NCBI GenBank assembly: GCA_933228675.1
Contig: OW121742.1
Location: forward strand, 112,845,739-112,909,738
Source of the DNA: Stomorhina lunata
Taxonomy: Eukaryota > Arthropoda > Insecta > Diptera > Rhiniidae
Length of the DNA stretch: 64,000 nt
Reading direction: 5' to 3'
A program made the position numbers and the translations under genes. This document shows, one piece after another, positions 24,354 through 37,026 of the stretch. Under the pieces are notes generated by a model that was given only the letters and a program-made list of their open reading frames with translations, did not search any database and was not told the origin of the DNA. Each line of letters begins with the position of its first letter. The stretch's first letter is position 1.

Positions 24354-26358
24354 ATAAAAAATCTTCAATAGTAAAAAAATTCAGTTTTTAGAAGTTATTG
24401 CATACTTTCAGGTTAATGAGTATCTCCCAAGAATTTTTGGAAATACTGAGTTATAGACCAAGTTATTAACTAAGACGTTAATTTAAACATAATTGTGGGT
24501 ATAGATTAAGACCTAGGGAAATTAAAATGCAGCTGTTTGATTAGTTATTGCATACTTTAAGGTAGTGAGTATCTCTAAAGCATTTGTGGAATATTGAGAT
24601 ATAGACTAAGTCATAGACTAAGTCATAGGCATTTTCTATTTTCTGATGTGTTGTTGAGGCAGATGCAAAATTTTAGCTGCTAAAAAGTACTTTTTTTAAT
24701 CAAAAGTACTTTGTTCTTAAAGGATTTGCCTTATTTGATTATATTTAAACATTTACTTACAATTTTCTTATTTAATTGTATTGACATAAGTTTCAGCTTT
24801 TGGAGTCATTTATTTTGTATCTTCTTATGTTAAAATATTCATATTAATTTTTCGAAAAGCCATTGATTTGCTGGGCAAGAAAAACAAGAAAACTCTGAAA
24901 TAATCAAAATTTTGGGATAAAAAAAATTCAAGTTAAATATTTTATGTCAGCCATTTAAATTAGCTTAACCTACAACCATTTCTTTTCTTCTCTGTTTTGT
25001 TCAAACAAAACAGCGAAAATAAGCCAAATACCCTTAAAGCTGAAATGAATAAATAGGATTCTATAAATATTGAGGAAAGGACAATATAAAGGGAGTGAGT
25101 TGGAAAAAAAATCAAGAATAACGAGCAAACTAAATTGTTGAACCAGAAAAAACGCGATGAAACAACAGCCACAATCAAGTTGGAATAGTATTAAAATTTT
25201 TTTTAGAGAAAAAACAATATAGACCAATACTAAAACAAAATTTTAATTCAAACATATACATAGAGATGTCCACACACAGACTAACAAATCCTTGGAAAGA
25301 ATCCTCTATCTGTGATAAAATGAATAAACGGAAGCTGATTACTGTCAATATTTGTTTCGACAGTGTTTTTCAATAAAACATACACACACACATATTTATA
25401 AAGTTATGGTGTAACTCTGTTTTTGGTATATGTCAGTGTAAGTGTGTGTGTGTGTGTTAGTGCTTGCTAGTATTATCATGGCTGTTGTTTCTCTTTGGCC
25501 AGTTTCCTCTGAAACTGTGTTTTCACATCGATTGTTTGATGAGAATGCGAAGGGAGGAGGGAGCATTGAAAAGGCGTTAGAAAAGGAAACAGCTACAAGT
25601 TACAAAACAATATTGTGCATTTGCATTAGTACTGAATAGATGTCGAAATTCATTGTTGTTTTTAAAAACCACCATGACTTTGAATTAACAGAACGTGTTG
25701 TTTGAATTCGTAACCACGAGCTTGCCTTGCCAAAGCCTCTGCCAGCAGCAATACGTTTCCTTGAAAATCATCAGTAGCAGCTTTTGATTAGGATATTGTT
25801 ACCATTTCTCTGAGTTTTACTTCCAAAACAAAGCAGCTGCTTGGTTTTACTAAATTTCCCATAGAAAAAATCTACCAAATTCTATAGATCTTTTTTCATT
25901 ACTTCGAGTTTATTATTTTTTCTTTATACTCAAAATAAATGCCAAAAAAAATGAAACTCTTATAAATAATTTTGTTTTGCCTTGATTTTAAATTTAATGT
26001 ATTTCATTTCATTTTCCTCTTTTTTTTGCTGTTTCGTGGTCGGTCGGTTTGTTGTTATTGGCTGTGATTTTATTTGTATGAGTTTGTCTTAGGAAAAGGA
26101 AATTGATTTCTCTGTGTTGTTACACTTCCTTTTTTTGGTAGCATAAAAGAGTTCTTTTGTATTCTTTTTCGGGGTTTTCTTATTTAGCTTGTGGTTGGCT
26201 AGGGTTTAAACTAAATATTTATATACTAAATGGACAAAATTTTAAGCTTTAGATACTTAGATTGCAAAAGGAAGAACAAACAATTAAGTAGAAAGCTTTT
26301 AAGCTTAAGTCATTTAAAAGAGGTTTAATTGAATTACTAGATAATAACTTAAAGATGC
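24354..26358. other. Intron 6, between the 12-bp and 16-bp arrays
   Basis: AT-rich intron with echoes of the 12-bp motif at 24450-24635 and CA/TG dinucleotide runs at about 25380-25395 and 25440-25458. Two overlapping minus-strand frames near 24960-25230 and one plus-strand frame near 25442-25639 lack recognisable domains. From about 26380 the sequence grades into the 16-bp array. Confidence 0.65.
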
Positions 26359-28230
26359 ACTATAATCTCTAGAAGAGACCATCTCTAGTAGAGATCTAGT
26401 AAAAATCGTCTATAGTAGAGATCGTCTTTAGTAGAGATCTTCCCTTGTTGCGATCATCTCTAGTAAAGATCAAATCAAGAAGAGATCATTTTTAGTAGAG
26501 ATAATATCTAATATTATCTCTAATAAAGATCATCTATAAAAGAGATTAAGTCTAGTAATGACCATCTTTACCGTCTCTAACTGAGATTAACTCTAATAGA
26601 TATCGTATCTAAACGAGATTATCTTTAGAAGAGATCATCTCTAGTAGAGATCATCTCTAGTAGAGATCATCTCTAATAGAGTTCATCTTTAGTAGAGATC
26701 ATCTCTAATGGAGATCATCTCTAGTAGAGATCATCTCTAGTAGAGATCATCTCTAGTAGAGATCATCTCTAGTAGAGATCATCTTTAGTAGAGATCATCT
26801 CTAGTAGAGATCATCTCTAGTAGAGATCATCTGTAGTCGAGATCGTCTCTAGTAGAGATCATATCTAGTAGAGATCATCTCTAGGGGAGATCATTTCTAG
26901 TAGAGATCATCTCTAGTAGAGATCATCTCTAGTAGAGATCATCCCTAGTAGACATCATCTCTAGTAGAGATCATCTCTAGTGGAGACTACCTCTTGCAGA
27001 AATCATCTTCAATAAAGATCGTTTCTTGTTGAGATTACCTCTAGTAGAGATCATCTATAGTAGTGATCATCTCTAGTAGAGATCATCTCCGGTAGAGATC
27101 ATCATCTCTAGTAGAGATCATCTCTAGTAGAGATTATCTCTAGTAGAGATCATCTCTACTAGAGATCATCTTTAGTAGAGAGAATCTCTAGTAGAGATCA
27201 TATCTAGTAGAGATTATCTCTAAAAGAGATCATCCCTACTGGAAATCATCTCTAATAGAGATCATCTCTAGTAAAGATCGTCTCTTGTGGAGATCATCTT
27301 TAGTAGAGATCATTTACAGTAGACATCATCTTCAAAAGGGGTCATCTCTAGTAGAAACGATCTCTAGTAGAGATTATCTCTAGTAGAGATCATCTCTAGT
27401 AGAGTTCATCTCTAGTAGAGATCATCTCTAGTAGAGATCCTCTCTAGTAGAGATCTTCTCTAGTAGAGATCATCTATATTAGAGATTCTCTCTAGTAGAG
27501 ATCATCTCTAGTACAGATCATCTCTAGAAGAGATCATCTCTAGTAGAGATCATCTCCATTAGGGATCATTTCTACTAGAGATCATCTCTAGTAGATGTAA
27601 TCTCTAGAAGAGATCATCTCTAGTGGAGATGATCCCTTGTTGAGATCATCTCTAGTAGATGTAATCTCTAGAAGAGATCATCTCTAGTGGAGATGATTCC
27701 TTGTTGAGATCAGTTTTTTAATAGAAATCATCTCTAGTAAAGATCATCCTCAGTAGAAACGATCTGTAGTAGATATCATCTCTAGTAGAGATCACCTATA
27801 GTAGAGATTATCTCTAGTAGAGATCATCTCTAGTAGAGATCATCTCTAGTAGAGATCCTCTCTAGTAGAGATCCTCTTTAGTAGAGATCATATCTAGTAG
27901 AGATCATCTCTAGTATATATCGTCTCTAGTAAAGATCATCTCTAGAAGAGATCATCTCTAATAGAGATAATCATTTGTGGAGATCATACCTAGTAGAGAT
28001 TATCTCTAGTAAAGATCATCTCTAGCAGAGATCATCTCTAGTAGAGATCATCTCTAGTAAAGTTGATCTCTAGTAGAGATCAACTCTAGTATAGATCATC
28101 TCTAGTAGAGATCATGTCTAGCAGAGATCATCTCTAGTAGAGATAAATTCTAGTAGAGATCATCTCTGGTAGAGCTCTTTTCTATTAGAGATCTTCTCTA
28201 CTTGAGGTCATCTCTAGTAGATATCTTCCC
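26359..28230. repeat. 16-bp palindromic minisatellite ATCTCTAGTAGAGATC, about 115 copies (intron 6)
   Basis: The unit is ATCTCTA, a central G, TAGAGAT and a C, so each copy is an odd-centred palindrome with 7-bp arms and carries a GATC. The period is 16 (for example 26716 to 26732). It is more diverged than the 12-bp array, with many substitutions (TTTAG, CTAAT, TCTTGT). A 64-bp block (four units) containing GATGTAATC and CCTTGTTGAGATCA is duplicated side by side at about 27594 and 27658. Confidence 0.96.
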
Positions 28231-30615
28231 ATTTGTTCGGATATATTAAATTTCTTTCAATATAAAACAGATTTGACTTTGAGTTTAAAATGAAAAACCT
28301 CCAGCTTAAATGCTAAAATCCCTTTATGTAGGCAACACGTTTTGTTTCTATTTTATTTAATAATTTAATATGCTTAAACATGTAATACATGATTTTATTT
28401 TAATATTATAATTAAGGTATTAATGCTAGTATTTAATAAATTATATTTTATTGTATTTGTAATCCTTGCAGCGACTTCACTTTTCATCATTTGGTGGAAA
28501 GGTAAAGTTTGTAAGAGGATGATAGTTTAATATGAAAATGTTAAGCATGTGTTTATAAAGTACCTACAATGAATTGATAAATCTTCTAACTGTCAAAATA
28601 TAAATGTTAGGAATTCTTACTAATTACCTTGTTAAGACCATATAAAGATTCTTTTAAAACTATTCTCATAGTATTTTTGTGAATATTTATAAGAATACTA
28701 TTAAGAGATCCTAGTCCTAATATCTTTCCCTTTAGGTCTAAATTAGGATTCAAACTTTAATATTATTAGAATGCACAAGTTATTTAAAAATCTTTAAACT
28801 GATTGTTTTATAACTAACACTCTTTTGAAATTAGTTTAAGACCTTTGCTTCTACCCTGGTGTAAAGTAATGGAGATGGTTGTATTTCTATGTTAGGAAAT
28901 TATCTTAAACTTTCTTAATTTATTGGAATTTTTTTTAAATTTCTTAACTTCTTATAGTTTACAAATTTACTTATTATTTAAACAATTAACTCTTTGGTGT
29001 TGGATGTCTTAGAGTCGACCTTGAATGACCTTAATCTCTGATTGGTTGTTTTAAAGTACTTAACCTTTTAGTTTTAAGCTATTTAATTTATAGAATTTCT
29101 TAAAAAATTAAAATTTATAAATTTCCTCTTTCCCCCCAACTGCTTTTTAAATTGAAAAATCGCTAAACTCGAACGCTTAAAATGCTTGAAACAAAACTTT
29201 AAAAAAATAACTTAAACTACAGTGCGCCTTAGAAGTAAGTAGACACAAAAAATTATGGTAAAAAAATACAATGGAAACTCGACAAAACGTAAACAAACTA
29301 CTTCTGTTATGGATTCAAATGTAAATGATATCAAATAAATCAATTATGATATTTTGCCTGCATGTCGTATGAGTAATATCAAAAAATTTGTATGAATTAA
29401 ATATTACTCATACCACCCGCTATTCCATAATAACAAGAAAACTATTGCATTAAATAGTCAAAATTCATGGCATACTTACGGGCTTAATCTTCTATTAAGA
29501 AAATTTGCTAAGAAATTTTAAATGAAATGTTTTTAATTGAATTATCGTTAAATTAAATGCATTTTAAGTGATGAAAATTAATAAAAAAAACACTTTAAAA
29601 TTTTCTAAATATTAAAAAATTGATTCAAATTTAGGGTTTACTTGTTATCGAGATTCCATTGTTTTTACAAAAAGTAAAATTCTTTAAAAAATATTTTCAA
29701 AATTTATTTCCTAGTTATAAGATAAACATTTTTATTTTAATTCTAAACATTTTAGTTCATTTAAAAAAAAACCTCTTTACAACAAAAGCTTTTTAACCCC
29801 CTTAACAGAAATCCCTTATTTGTAACTGACATTTTATTTAAAAAATGTTATACTTAACAAAAAGACATTTAATTTTCAAGTCATATTCTTGTCCAATAAA
29901 CACCTTCATAAAACCCCTACATATGAACTTGGCTCCAACTTCATAAAAATTCATACATATTACGAATAGTTTCGTATTACAAATGACGGAAAATTTTGAA
30001 TATGACTAGACAGTTCATATTTATTATGTGTGCGAAAGACTTTAGCAAAAAAAGCTCAACTCTAAATAGAAATGACAAAAAGACTTATTGCTCCTGGGGG
30101 ATATAACAATGTATTACACTAAAAACCCGCAAAAAATCCAGCTCAAATCTAAAACATTCATATCTTTTCATACAGAAACCTCTAAAGCAAATAACACATA
30201 TTGCTGGGTTCTCCAAGTCCTTTATGATTTTCTGCTTTATTTGCTGCTAACATATGAAAAAATATGGTAACAGCAAACATAACTAAATTCTACATATGAA
30301 TGAGAAATAATGTTGTAATGGAACAAAAAACCAAAGTACTTTATTTCTTTCCCGGAATTGTTGAGAATAAAAAATTTCTGTCATATTTGATAAATTATTA
30401 AGGTATAAAAGGAAAAATGTAATGCAATACATTTTTCTTAAAAACAAACATACAGAAAAATGTCTAACATGACTTTGAATGTTGTCATTGATAAAAAGTG
30501 GGATAAATGTGAAAAAGCTGAAAGAAATCTTAAAATAAGAAATTATGACAAATGTTAGGATATAAAGGAAACTCTAAACAAAGAAACAAACAAAAGTGAA
30601 AATTATATCATTATA
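28231..30615. other. Intron 6, 3' non-array part
   Basis: AT-rich sequence containing the microexon candidate at 28472-28501. A motif TACAGTGCGCCTTAGAAGT at about 29219 is reminiscent of a Tc1-type transposon end but has no partner end. A 13-bp perfect inverted repeat GTATGAGTAATAT lies at 29367-29379, with its complement at 29401-29413. A 60-codon frame at about 30088-30270 has no recognised domain. Confidence 0.6.
28472..28501 (+). CDS. Candidate 30-nt microexon (alternative) before the membrane exon
   Basis: A 30-nt segment is bounded by the acceptor TTTGTAATCCTTGCAG and the donor GTAAAG. It has the phase 1/phase 1 boundaries required to insert between the exons at 21087-21273 and 31322-31462. 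It would change VA-EQLAWW into VA-ATSLFIIWWK-EQLAWW, adding ten residues just outside the membrane, without a stop. The next GT downstream (28511) would create a stop at the junction, so only the first donor works. Skipping also keeps the frame. The call rests on splice signals and phase only; in 10 kb of AT-rich intron some such matches arise by chance. Confidence 0.35.
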
Positions 30616-30985
30616 AAAATAGAACATTTTTGAAGAATTTTCTATAAAATAGAAAATTTTTGAAGAATTTTCTATAAAAATAAGAAATTTTTGAAAAATT
30701 TCCTATAAAAATAGGAAAATTTCCTATAAAAATAGGAATTTTTTTTTAATTTTCTATAAAAATAGAAAATTTTTGAAAAATTTCCTATTAAAATTGGAAA
30801 TTTACTATTTTTATAAGAAATTTTTCAAAAATTTCCTATTTTTATAGGAAATTTTTCAAAAATTTCCTATCTTTATAGAAAATTTTTGAAAAATTTCTTA
30901 TCAAAATAGGAAATTTTTGAAAAATTTCTTATAAAAAAAGGAAATTTTTGAAAAATTTCTTATAAAAAAAGGAAGTTTTTGAAAA
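30616..30985. repeat. Small mixed-orientation patch of the 31-bp family (intron 6)
   Basis: Degenerate units of the GGAAATTTTT/AAAAATTTCC family run reverse (about 30620-30800), forward (about 30805-30870) and reverse again (about 30875-30985). The patch therefore has two orientation switches within 370 bp and could fold on itself. Confidence 0.9.
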
Positions 30986-31321
30986 ATTTAATTTTTTGGA
31001 CTTATTAAATTTATGGACTTAGCTCAAGACATGTCCGTAGACATAAGTTTCAAAAGGACGTAAATATACAAATTTCTGTATTCCTTCTTACTCTTGCTTT
31101 CAACTCTCTGCCATATTTTGCACAACATTGTCATCCCACACTGTATATACACTTAGCAAAATATCTCTGTATATTGGCATGAGAAAGATTTGATGGTTTT
31201 GTTGATTTCGTTAAGGTTTTCAGTTTTTATAATTCCTATTATGTTAATAAATTTCTTTTATAAATTAAAAATTTGTATGAACTTTTATCTAATTATTTCT
31301 ATGAATTTCCCCCTCATGTAG
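30986..31321. other. Intron 6, 3' end
   Basis: AT-rich sequence leading to a pyrimidine-rich acceptor (ATTTCCCCCTCATGTAG). Nothing else is recognised. Confidence 0.65.
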
Positions 31322-31462
31322 AACAACTCGCTTGGTGGCAGCGCTGGGATAAAACGACATTAATCATTTTGGTGGCCAGTATATTGGTCCTGCTGCTGGC
31401 TGTCATTATTATCTGTTGTATTATCATTTGCATTTGTCGTCGTCGCCGACGTCAGGATAAAT
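31322..31462 (+). CDS. Exon: transmembrane segment and stop-transfer
   Basis: This 141-nt exon is phase 1 at both ends. After the junction Glu it reads QLAWWQRWDKT, then a hydrophobic span of about 27 residues (31357-31437) rich in Leu, Ile and Val that ends in a Cys-rich run (IICC, IICIC). Five arginines (31438-31452) and QDK follow. Arg on the C-terminal side places the tail in the cytoplasm (type I). The cluster of four Cys at the inner leaflet is a plausible palmitoylation site (inference). The donor is GTAAGT at 31463. A membrane span directly after an Ig domain, without fibronectin III, argues against nephrin/hibris-type and typical sidestep-type architecture. Confidence 0.93.
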
Positions 31463-31964
31463 GTAAGTACCTTGTATTAAGTTTTGAATGAATAATTGTA
31501 AGAAAACAGAGCATTATCCTTTGGATAAGGCATCAAATATGGTAAATATTTTAATTATTATTAAGAAATTAAATTATTTATTAATGATTATGTTATCAAA
31601 AGGTTTAGGGTTTAGTTATTCTGTTTTATTCTTCATTATATTTTATAGTTAAGTTATTAAGATTTTTTGTTTTGTCTTTTTAATTTGTAATTTTGGTTTT
31701 TCTAATTTGACGTATTTTTTTTTATTTAATTTAATTTTTTAAAATTGAAAAAATTTTTCTTAACTATTTTTTGGTTAAACTATAAGCTTAGCATGGCTTT
31801 TTGAAAATTTTCTATTCAACTTTTTAAGAAAAGCATGCGATGGTTAAACAAAAGAACAACTTATACAAATACCCATAAGAAAACATAGATAATGCCCGAA
31901 TTCCTAAAGCTTTCAAAGACACTGGTAGACATTAAACTCACCTTAAATATAAAACTCCATAAAT
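31463..31964. other. Intron 7, 5' part
   Basis: T-rich and then unique AT-rich sequence with no recognisable feature before the array. Confidence 0.65.
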
Positions 31965-34305
31965 AGAAAAATTTTCTATATAAAAAAATCCTATAACAAA
32001 AGAAATTTTTGGAAATTGCCTATAAAAATAAGAAGTTTTTTAAAAATTTCCCATAAAAATAAGAATATTTAAAAAAAAATCCTTTAAAAATAAGAAATTT
32101 TTGAATAATTTCGTATAAAAATAAGAATTTTTTGAAAAATTTTCCAAAAAAAAAAAAGATATTTTTTGAAAATTTCTTATAACAAAATTGTGGAAAATTT
32201 TCCTATAAAAATAAGAAATTTTTAGAAAATGTCATATCAAAATAACAAACTTTTGAAAAATTTCTTATAAAAATAAGAAATGTTTGAAATTTTTCCTATA
32301 AAATTAAAATACGTTTGAAAAGTTTCTTACAAAAATTAGAAATTTTTGAAAAATTTTCTATAAAGATTGGAAATTTTTGAAAAATTTTCTATAAAAATAG
32401 GAAATTTTTGAAAAATTTCCTATAAAAATAGGAAATTTTTGAAAAATTTCCTATAAAAATAGGAAATTTTTGAAAAATTTCCTATAAAAATAAGAAATTT
32501 TTGAAAAATTTCCTATAAAAATAGGAAATTTTTGAAAAATTTCCTATAAAAATAGGAAATTTTTGAAAAATTTCCTATAAAAATAGGAAATTTTTGAAAA
32601 ATTTCCTATAAAAATATGAAATTTTTGAAAAATTTCCTATAAAAATAGGAAATTTTTGAAAAATTTCCTATAAAAATAGGAAATTTTTGAAAAATTTCCT
32701 ATAAAAATAGGAAATTTTTGAAAAATTTCCTATAAAAATAGGAAATTTTTGAAAAATTTCCTATAAAAATAGGAAATTTTTGAAAAATTTCCTATAGAAA
32801 TAGGAAATTTTTGAAAAATTTCCTATAAAAATAGGAAATTTTTGAAAAATTTCCTATAAAAATAGGAAATTTTTGAAAAATTTCCTATAAAAATAGGAAA
32901 TTTTTGAAAAATTTCCTAAAAAAATAGGAAATTTTTGAAAAATTTCCTAAAAAAATAGGAAATTTTTGAAAAATTTCCTATAAAAATAGGAAATTTTTGA
33001 AAAATTTCCTATAAAAATAGGAAATTTTTGAAAAATTTCCTATAAAAACAGGAAATTTTTGAAAAATTTCCTATAAAAATAGGAAATTTTTGAAAAATTT
33101 CCTATAAAAATAGGAAATTTTTGAAAAATTTCCTATAAAAATAGGAAATTTTTGAAAAATTTCCTATAAAAATAGGAAATTTTTGAAAAATTTCCTATAA
33201 AAATAGGAAATTTTTGAAAAATTTCCTATAAAAATAGGAAATTTTTGAAAAATTTCCTATAAAAATAGGAAATTTTTGAAAAATTTCCTATAAAAATAGG
33301 AAATTTTTGAAAAATTTCCTATAAAAATAGGAAATTTTTGAAAAATTTCCTATAAAAATAGGAAATTTTTGAAAAATTTCCTATAAAAATAGGAAATTTT
33401 TGAAAAATTTCCTATAAAAATAGGAAATTTTTGAAAAATTTCCTATAAAAATAGGAAATTTTTGAAAAATTTCCTATAAAAATAGGAAATTTTTGAAAAA
33501 TTTCCTATAAAAATAGGAAATTTTTGAAAAATTTCCTATAAAAATAGGAAATTTTTGAAAAATTTCCTATAAAAATAGGAAATTTTTGAAAAATTTCCTA
33601 TAAAAATAGGAAATTTTTGAAAAATTTCCTATAAAAATAGGAAATTTTTGAAAAATTTCCTATAAAAATAGGAAATTTTTGAAAAATTTCCTATAAAAAT
33701 AGGAAATTTTTGAAAAATTTCCTATAAAAATAGGAAATTTTTGAAAAATTTCCTATAAAAATAGGAAATTTTTGAAAAATTTCCTATAAAAATAGGAAAT
33801 TTTTGAAAAATTTCCTATAAAAATAGGAAATTTTTGAAAAATTTCCTATAAAAATAGGAAATTTTTGAAAAATTTCCTATAAAAATAGGAAATTTTTGAA
33901 AAATTTCCTATAAAAATAGGAAATTTTTGAAAAATTTCCTATAAAAATAGGAAATTTTTGAAAAATTTCCTATAAAAATAGGAAATTTTTGAAAAATTTC
34001 CTATAAAAATAGGAAATTTTTGAAAAATTTCCTTAAAAAAATAGGAAATTTTTGAAAAATTTCCTTAAAAAAATAGGAAATTTTTGAAAAATTTCCTTAA
34101 AAAAATAGGAAATTTTTGAAAAATTTCCTTAAAAAAATAGGAAATTTTTGAAAAATTTCCTTAAAAAAATAGGAAATTTTTGAAAATTTTCCTTAAAAAA
34201 ATAGGAAATTTTTGAAAAATTTCCTTAAAAAAATAGGAAATTTTTGAAAAATTTTCTTAAAAAAATAGGAAATTTTTGAAAAATTTCATATAAAAAGAAG
34301 AAGTT
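31965..34305. repeat. 31-bp minisatellite, reverse orientation, about 75 copies (intron 7)
   Basis: G-centred, A-spacer units. The first 400 bp is degenerate; 32390-34020 is nearly uniform. A terminal block (34031-34265) has a changed spacer, CCTTAAAAAAATAGG, giving a 32-bp unit repeated about eight times, which shows a separate local expansion. Confidence 0.97.
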
Positions 34306-35334
34306 TTTAAAAACTAAACAAAATTAAATTTCTTTCAAAAATTATATTTTATTTTTATAATTGCTTGGAGTTACTCCTGGTAAATTATTTGCTTTACAGT
34401 CACCCTACCCTTAAGTTTTTAGCTCTATAATCTTCCATTTTGCATCTGCTTTCATTTGTTTAATTACACGTTTTAATACTTTTTGCTAGAATATTTTCCA
34501 TTCAAATATAAATTTTTATAGCGCATGTTTTTTGATTTTAACATTTTTTCTACCCCTGTTTGCCCCCTTTTACCCCCTTAAAAGCCATTTGCTATCAGTT
34601 TCGTTTAATGTGTAACAAAAAAAAGTTAACTCATTATAAATGCATGAAGTGAACTCAAATAAAAGCTAAAATTTATACTAATTTTAATTAAAATTTATTT
34701 AATTAAATAAATAAACATAAACATTATAAAAAGCCTATAATCGTTATACATTTATTAAATAATTATTATTGTATGCAAATAAATAAATGCATTTTTTATT
34801 AAGGCTCATAAATATTTTAAATAAATATTTGGATAATTTATGTTAATAAAACGAGAGATTTAAAAGGGAGTGAGCGAAAAAAACAGCTTTGGAGAGAGAA
34901 AAGAAGAAATTAAAATAAGCAAATAACATTAGCATAAGCTTTAGGCGCTATTTTTTATAGCTTAAATCTATTATTATGTTAATTGTAATCAATGAGCCGG
35001 ATAAATATGAAAAATTATTTTTTACAAAAACGTTTAATTCTAGTAACGGTCGATCGTAACTCATTATTTTTTACTGTTACTTTAAATTTCGTTTCAATTG
35101 CAAAAACTAAAACCTTTTTAATGAAAAAAAATATATTTCCTCATGATATAACAATTAACCATTAATTTATTCAATTGATTTCAATTAATTTTAATTAATT
35201 TGTGCTTGAGCTTAAAAAGGGGAGAAAACAAAACTTAATTAAACAAATAAAATCAACCAAAAAAATTTCAAACAATTAAATAACAAATTATTTTAAAATG
35301 TCTTATTTTAAAGGAAGTTTCTTTTTCTTATATT
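34306..35334. other. Spacer between opposed arrays in intron 7
   Basis: About 1 kb of AT-rich unique sequence between a reverse and a forward array, so it would be the loop if the arrays pair. I see no coding or RNA gene. Confidence 0.65.
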
Positions 35335-37026
35335 TGTGGGAAACTTTTCTAAAATGTCCATAATTTTATAGGAAAGTTTTAAAAAATTTCTATTTTTATA
35401 GATAATTTTTCAAAAGATTTCCTATTTTTAAAGGAAATTTTTTAAAAATTTCCTATTTTTTTAGGAAATTTTTCAAAAACTTCCTATTTTTATAGGAAAT
35501 TTTTCAAAAATTTCCTATTTTTATAGGAAATTTTTCAAAAATTTCCTATTTTTATAGGAAATTTTTCAAAAATTTCCTATTTTTATAGGAAATTTTTCAA
35601 AAATTTCCTATTTTTATAGGAAATTTTTCAAAAATTTCCTATTTTTATAGGAAATTTTTCAAAAATTTCCTATTTTTATAGGAAATTTTTCAAAAATTTC
35701 CTATTTTTATAGGAAATTTTTCAAAAATTTCCTATTTTTATAGGAAATTTTTCAAAAATTTCCTATTTTTATAGGAAATTTTTCAAAAATTTCCTATTTT
35801 TATAGGAAATTTTTCAAAAATTTCCTATTTTTATTGGAAATTTTTCAAAAATTTCCTATTTTTATTGGAAATTTTTCAAAAATTTCCTATTTTTATAGGA
35901 AATTTTTCAAAAATTTCCTATTTTTATAGGAAATTTTTCAAAAATTTCCTATTTTTATAGGAAATTTTTCAAAAATTTCCTATTTTTATAGGAAATTTTT
36001 CAAAAATTTCCTATTTTTATAGGAAATTTTTCAAAAATTTCCTATTTTTATAGGAAATTTTTCAAAAATTTCCTATTTTTATAGGAAATTTTTCAAAAAT
36101 TTCCTATTTTTATAGGAAATTTTTCAAAAATTTCCTATTTTTATAGGAAATTTTTCAAAAATTTCCTATTTTTATAGGAAATTTTTTCAAAAATTTCCTA
36201 TTTTTATAGGAAATTTTTCAAAAATTTCCTATTTTTATAGGAAATTTTTCAAAAATTTCCTATTTTTATAGGAAATTTTTCAAAAATTTCCTATTTTTAT
36301 AGGAAATTTTTCAAAAATTTCCTATTTTTATAGGAAATTTTTCAAAAATTTCCTATTTTTATAGGAAATTTTTCAAAAATTTCCTATTTTTATAGGAAAT
36401 TTTTCAAAAATTTCCTATTTTTATAGGAAATTTTTCAAAAATTTCCTACTTTTATAGGAAATTTTTCAAAATTTTCCTATTTTTATAGAAAATTTTTCAA
36501 AAATTTCCTATTTTTATCGGAAATTTTTCAAAAATTTCCTATTTTTATAGGAAATTTTTCAAAAATTTCCTATTTTAATAGGAAATTTTTCAAAAATTTT
36601 CTATTTTTATAGGAAATTTTTCAAAAATTTTCTATTTTTATAGGAAATTTTTCAAAAATTTTCTATTTTTATAGGAAATTTTTCAAAAATTTTCTATTTT
36701 TATAGGAAATTTTTCAAAAATTGCCTATTTTTATAAGAAATTTTTCAAAAATTTCTTATTTTTATAGGAAAGTTTTCAAAAATTTCCTATTTTTATAGGA
36801 AAGTTTTCAAAAATTTCCTATTTTTAACGAAATTTTTCAAAAATTTCCTATTTTTATAGGAAATTTTTCAAAGATTTCCTATTTTTATGGAAATTTTTCA
36901 AAAATTTCCTATTTTTTAGGAAATTTTTCAAAAATTTCCTATTTTTTAGGAAATTTTTCAAAAATTTCCTATTTTTTAGGAAATTTTTCAAAAATTTCCT
37001 ATTTTTTAGGAAATTTTTCAAAAATT
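35335..37026. repeat. 31-bp minisatellite, forward orientation, about 55 copies (intron 7)
   Basis: C-centred, T-spacer units, uniform in the middle and degenerate on the left. The last part (36905-37025) has lost one base (CCTATTTTTTAGG), giving a 30-bp period. A 30-bp period keeps frame, so the minus strand reads a repetitive Lys/Asn/Phe/Leu peptide; this is a by-product, not a gene. Confidence 0.97.

Noticed and set aside
24960..25230. Two overlapping hydrophobic minus-strand frames
   Set aside because: AT-rich intron translating to Phe/Leu/Ile; there is no signal of a gene.
28511..28516. Alternative donor GTAAGA for the microexon candidate
   Set aside because: Its use would create a TAA stop at the junction with the exon at 31322.
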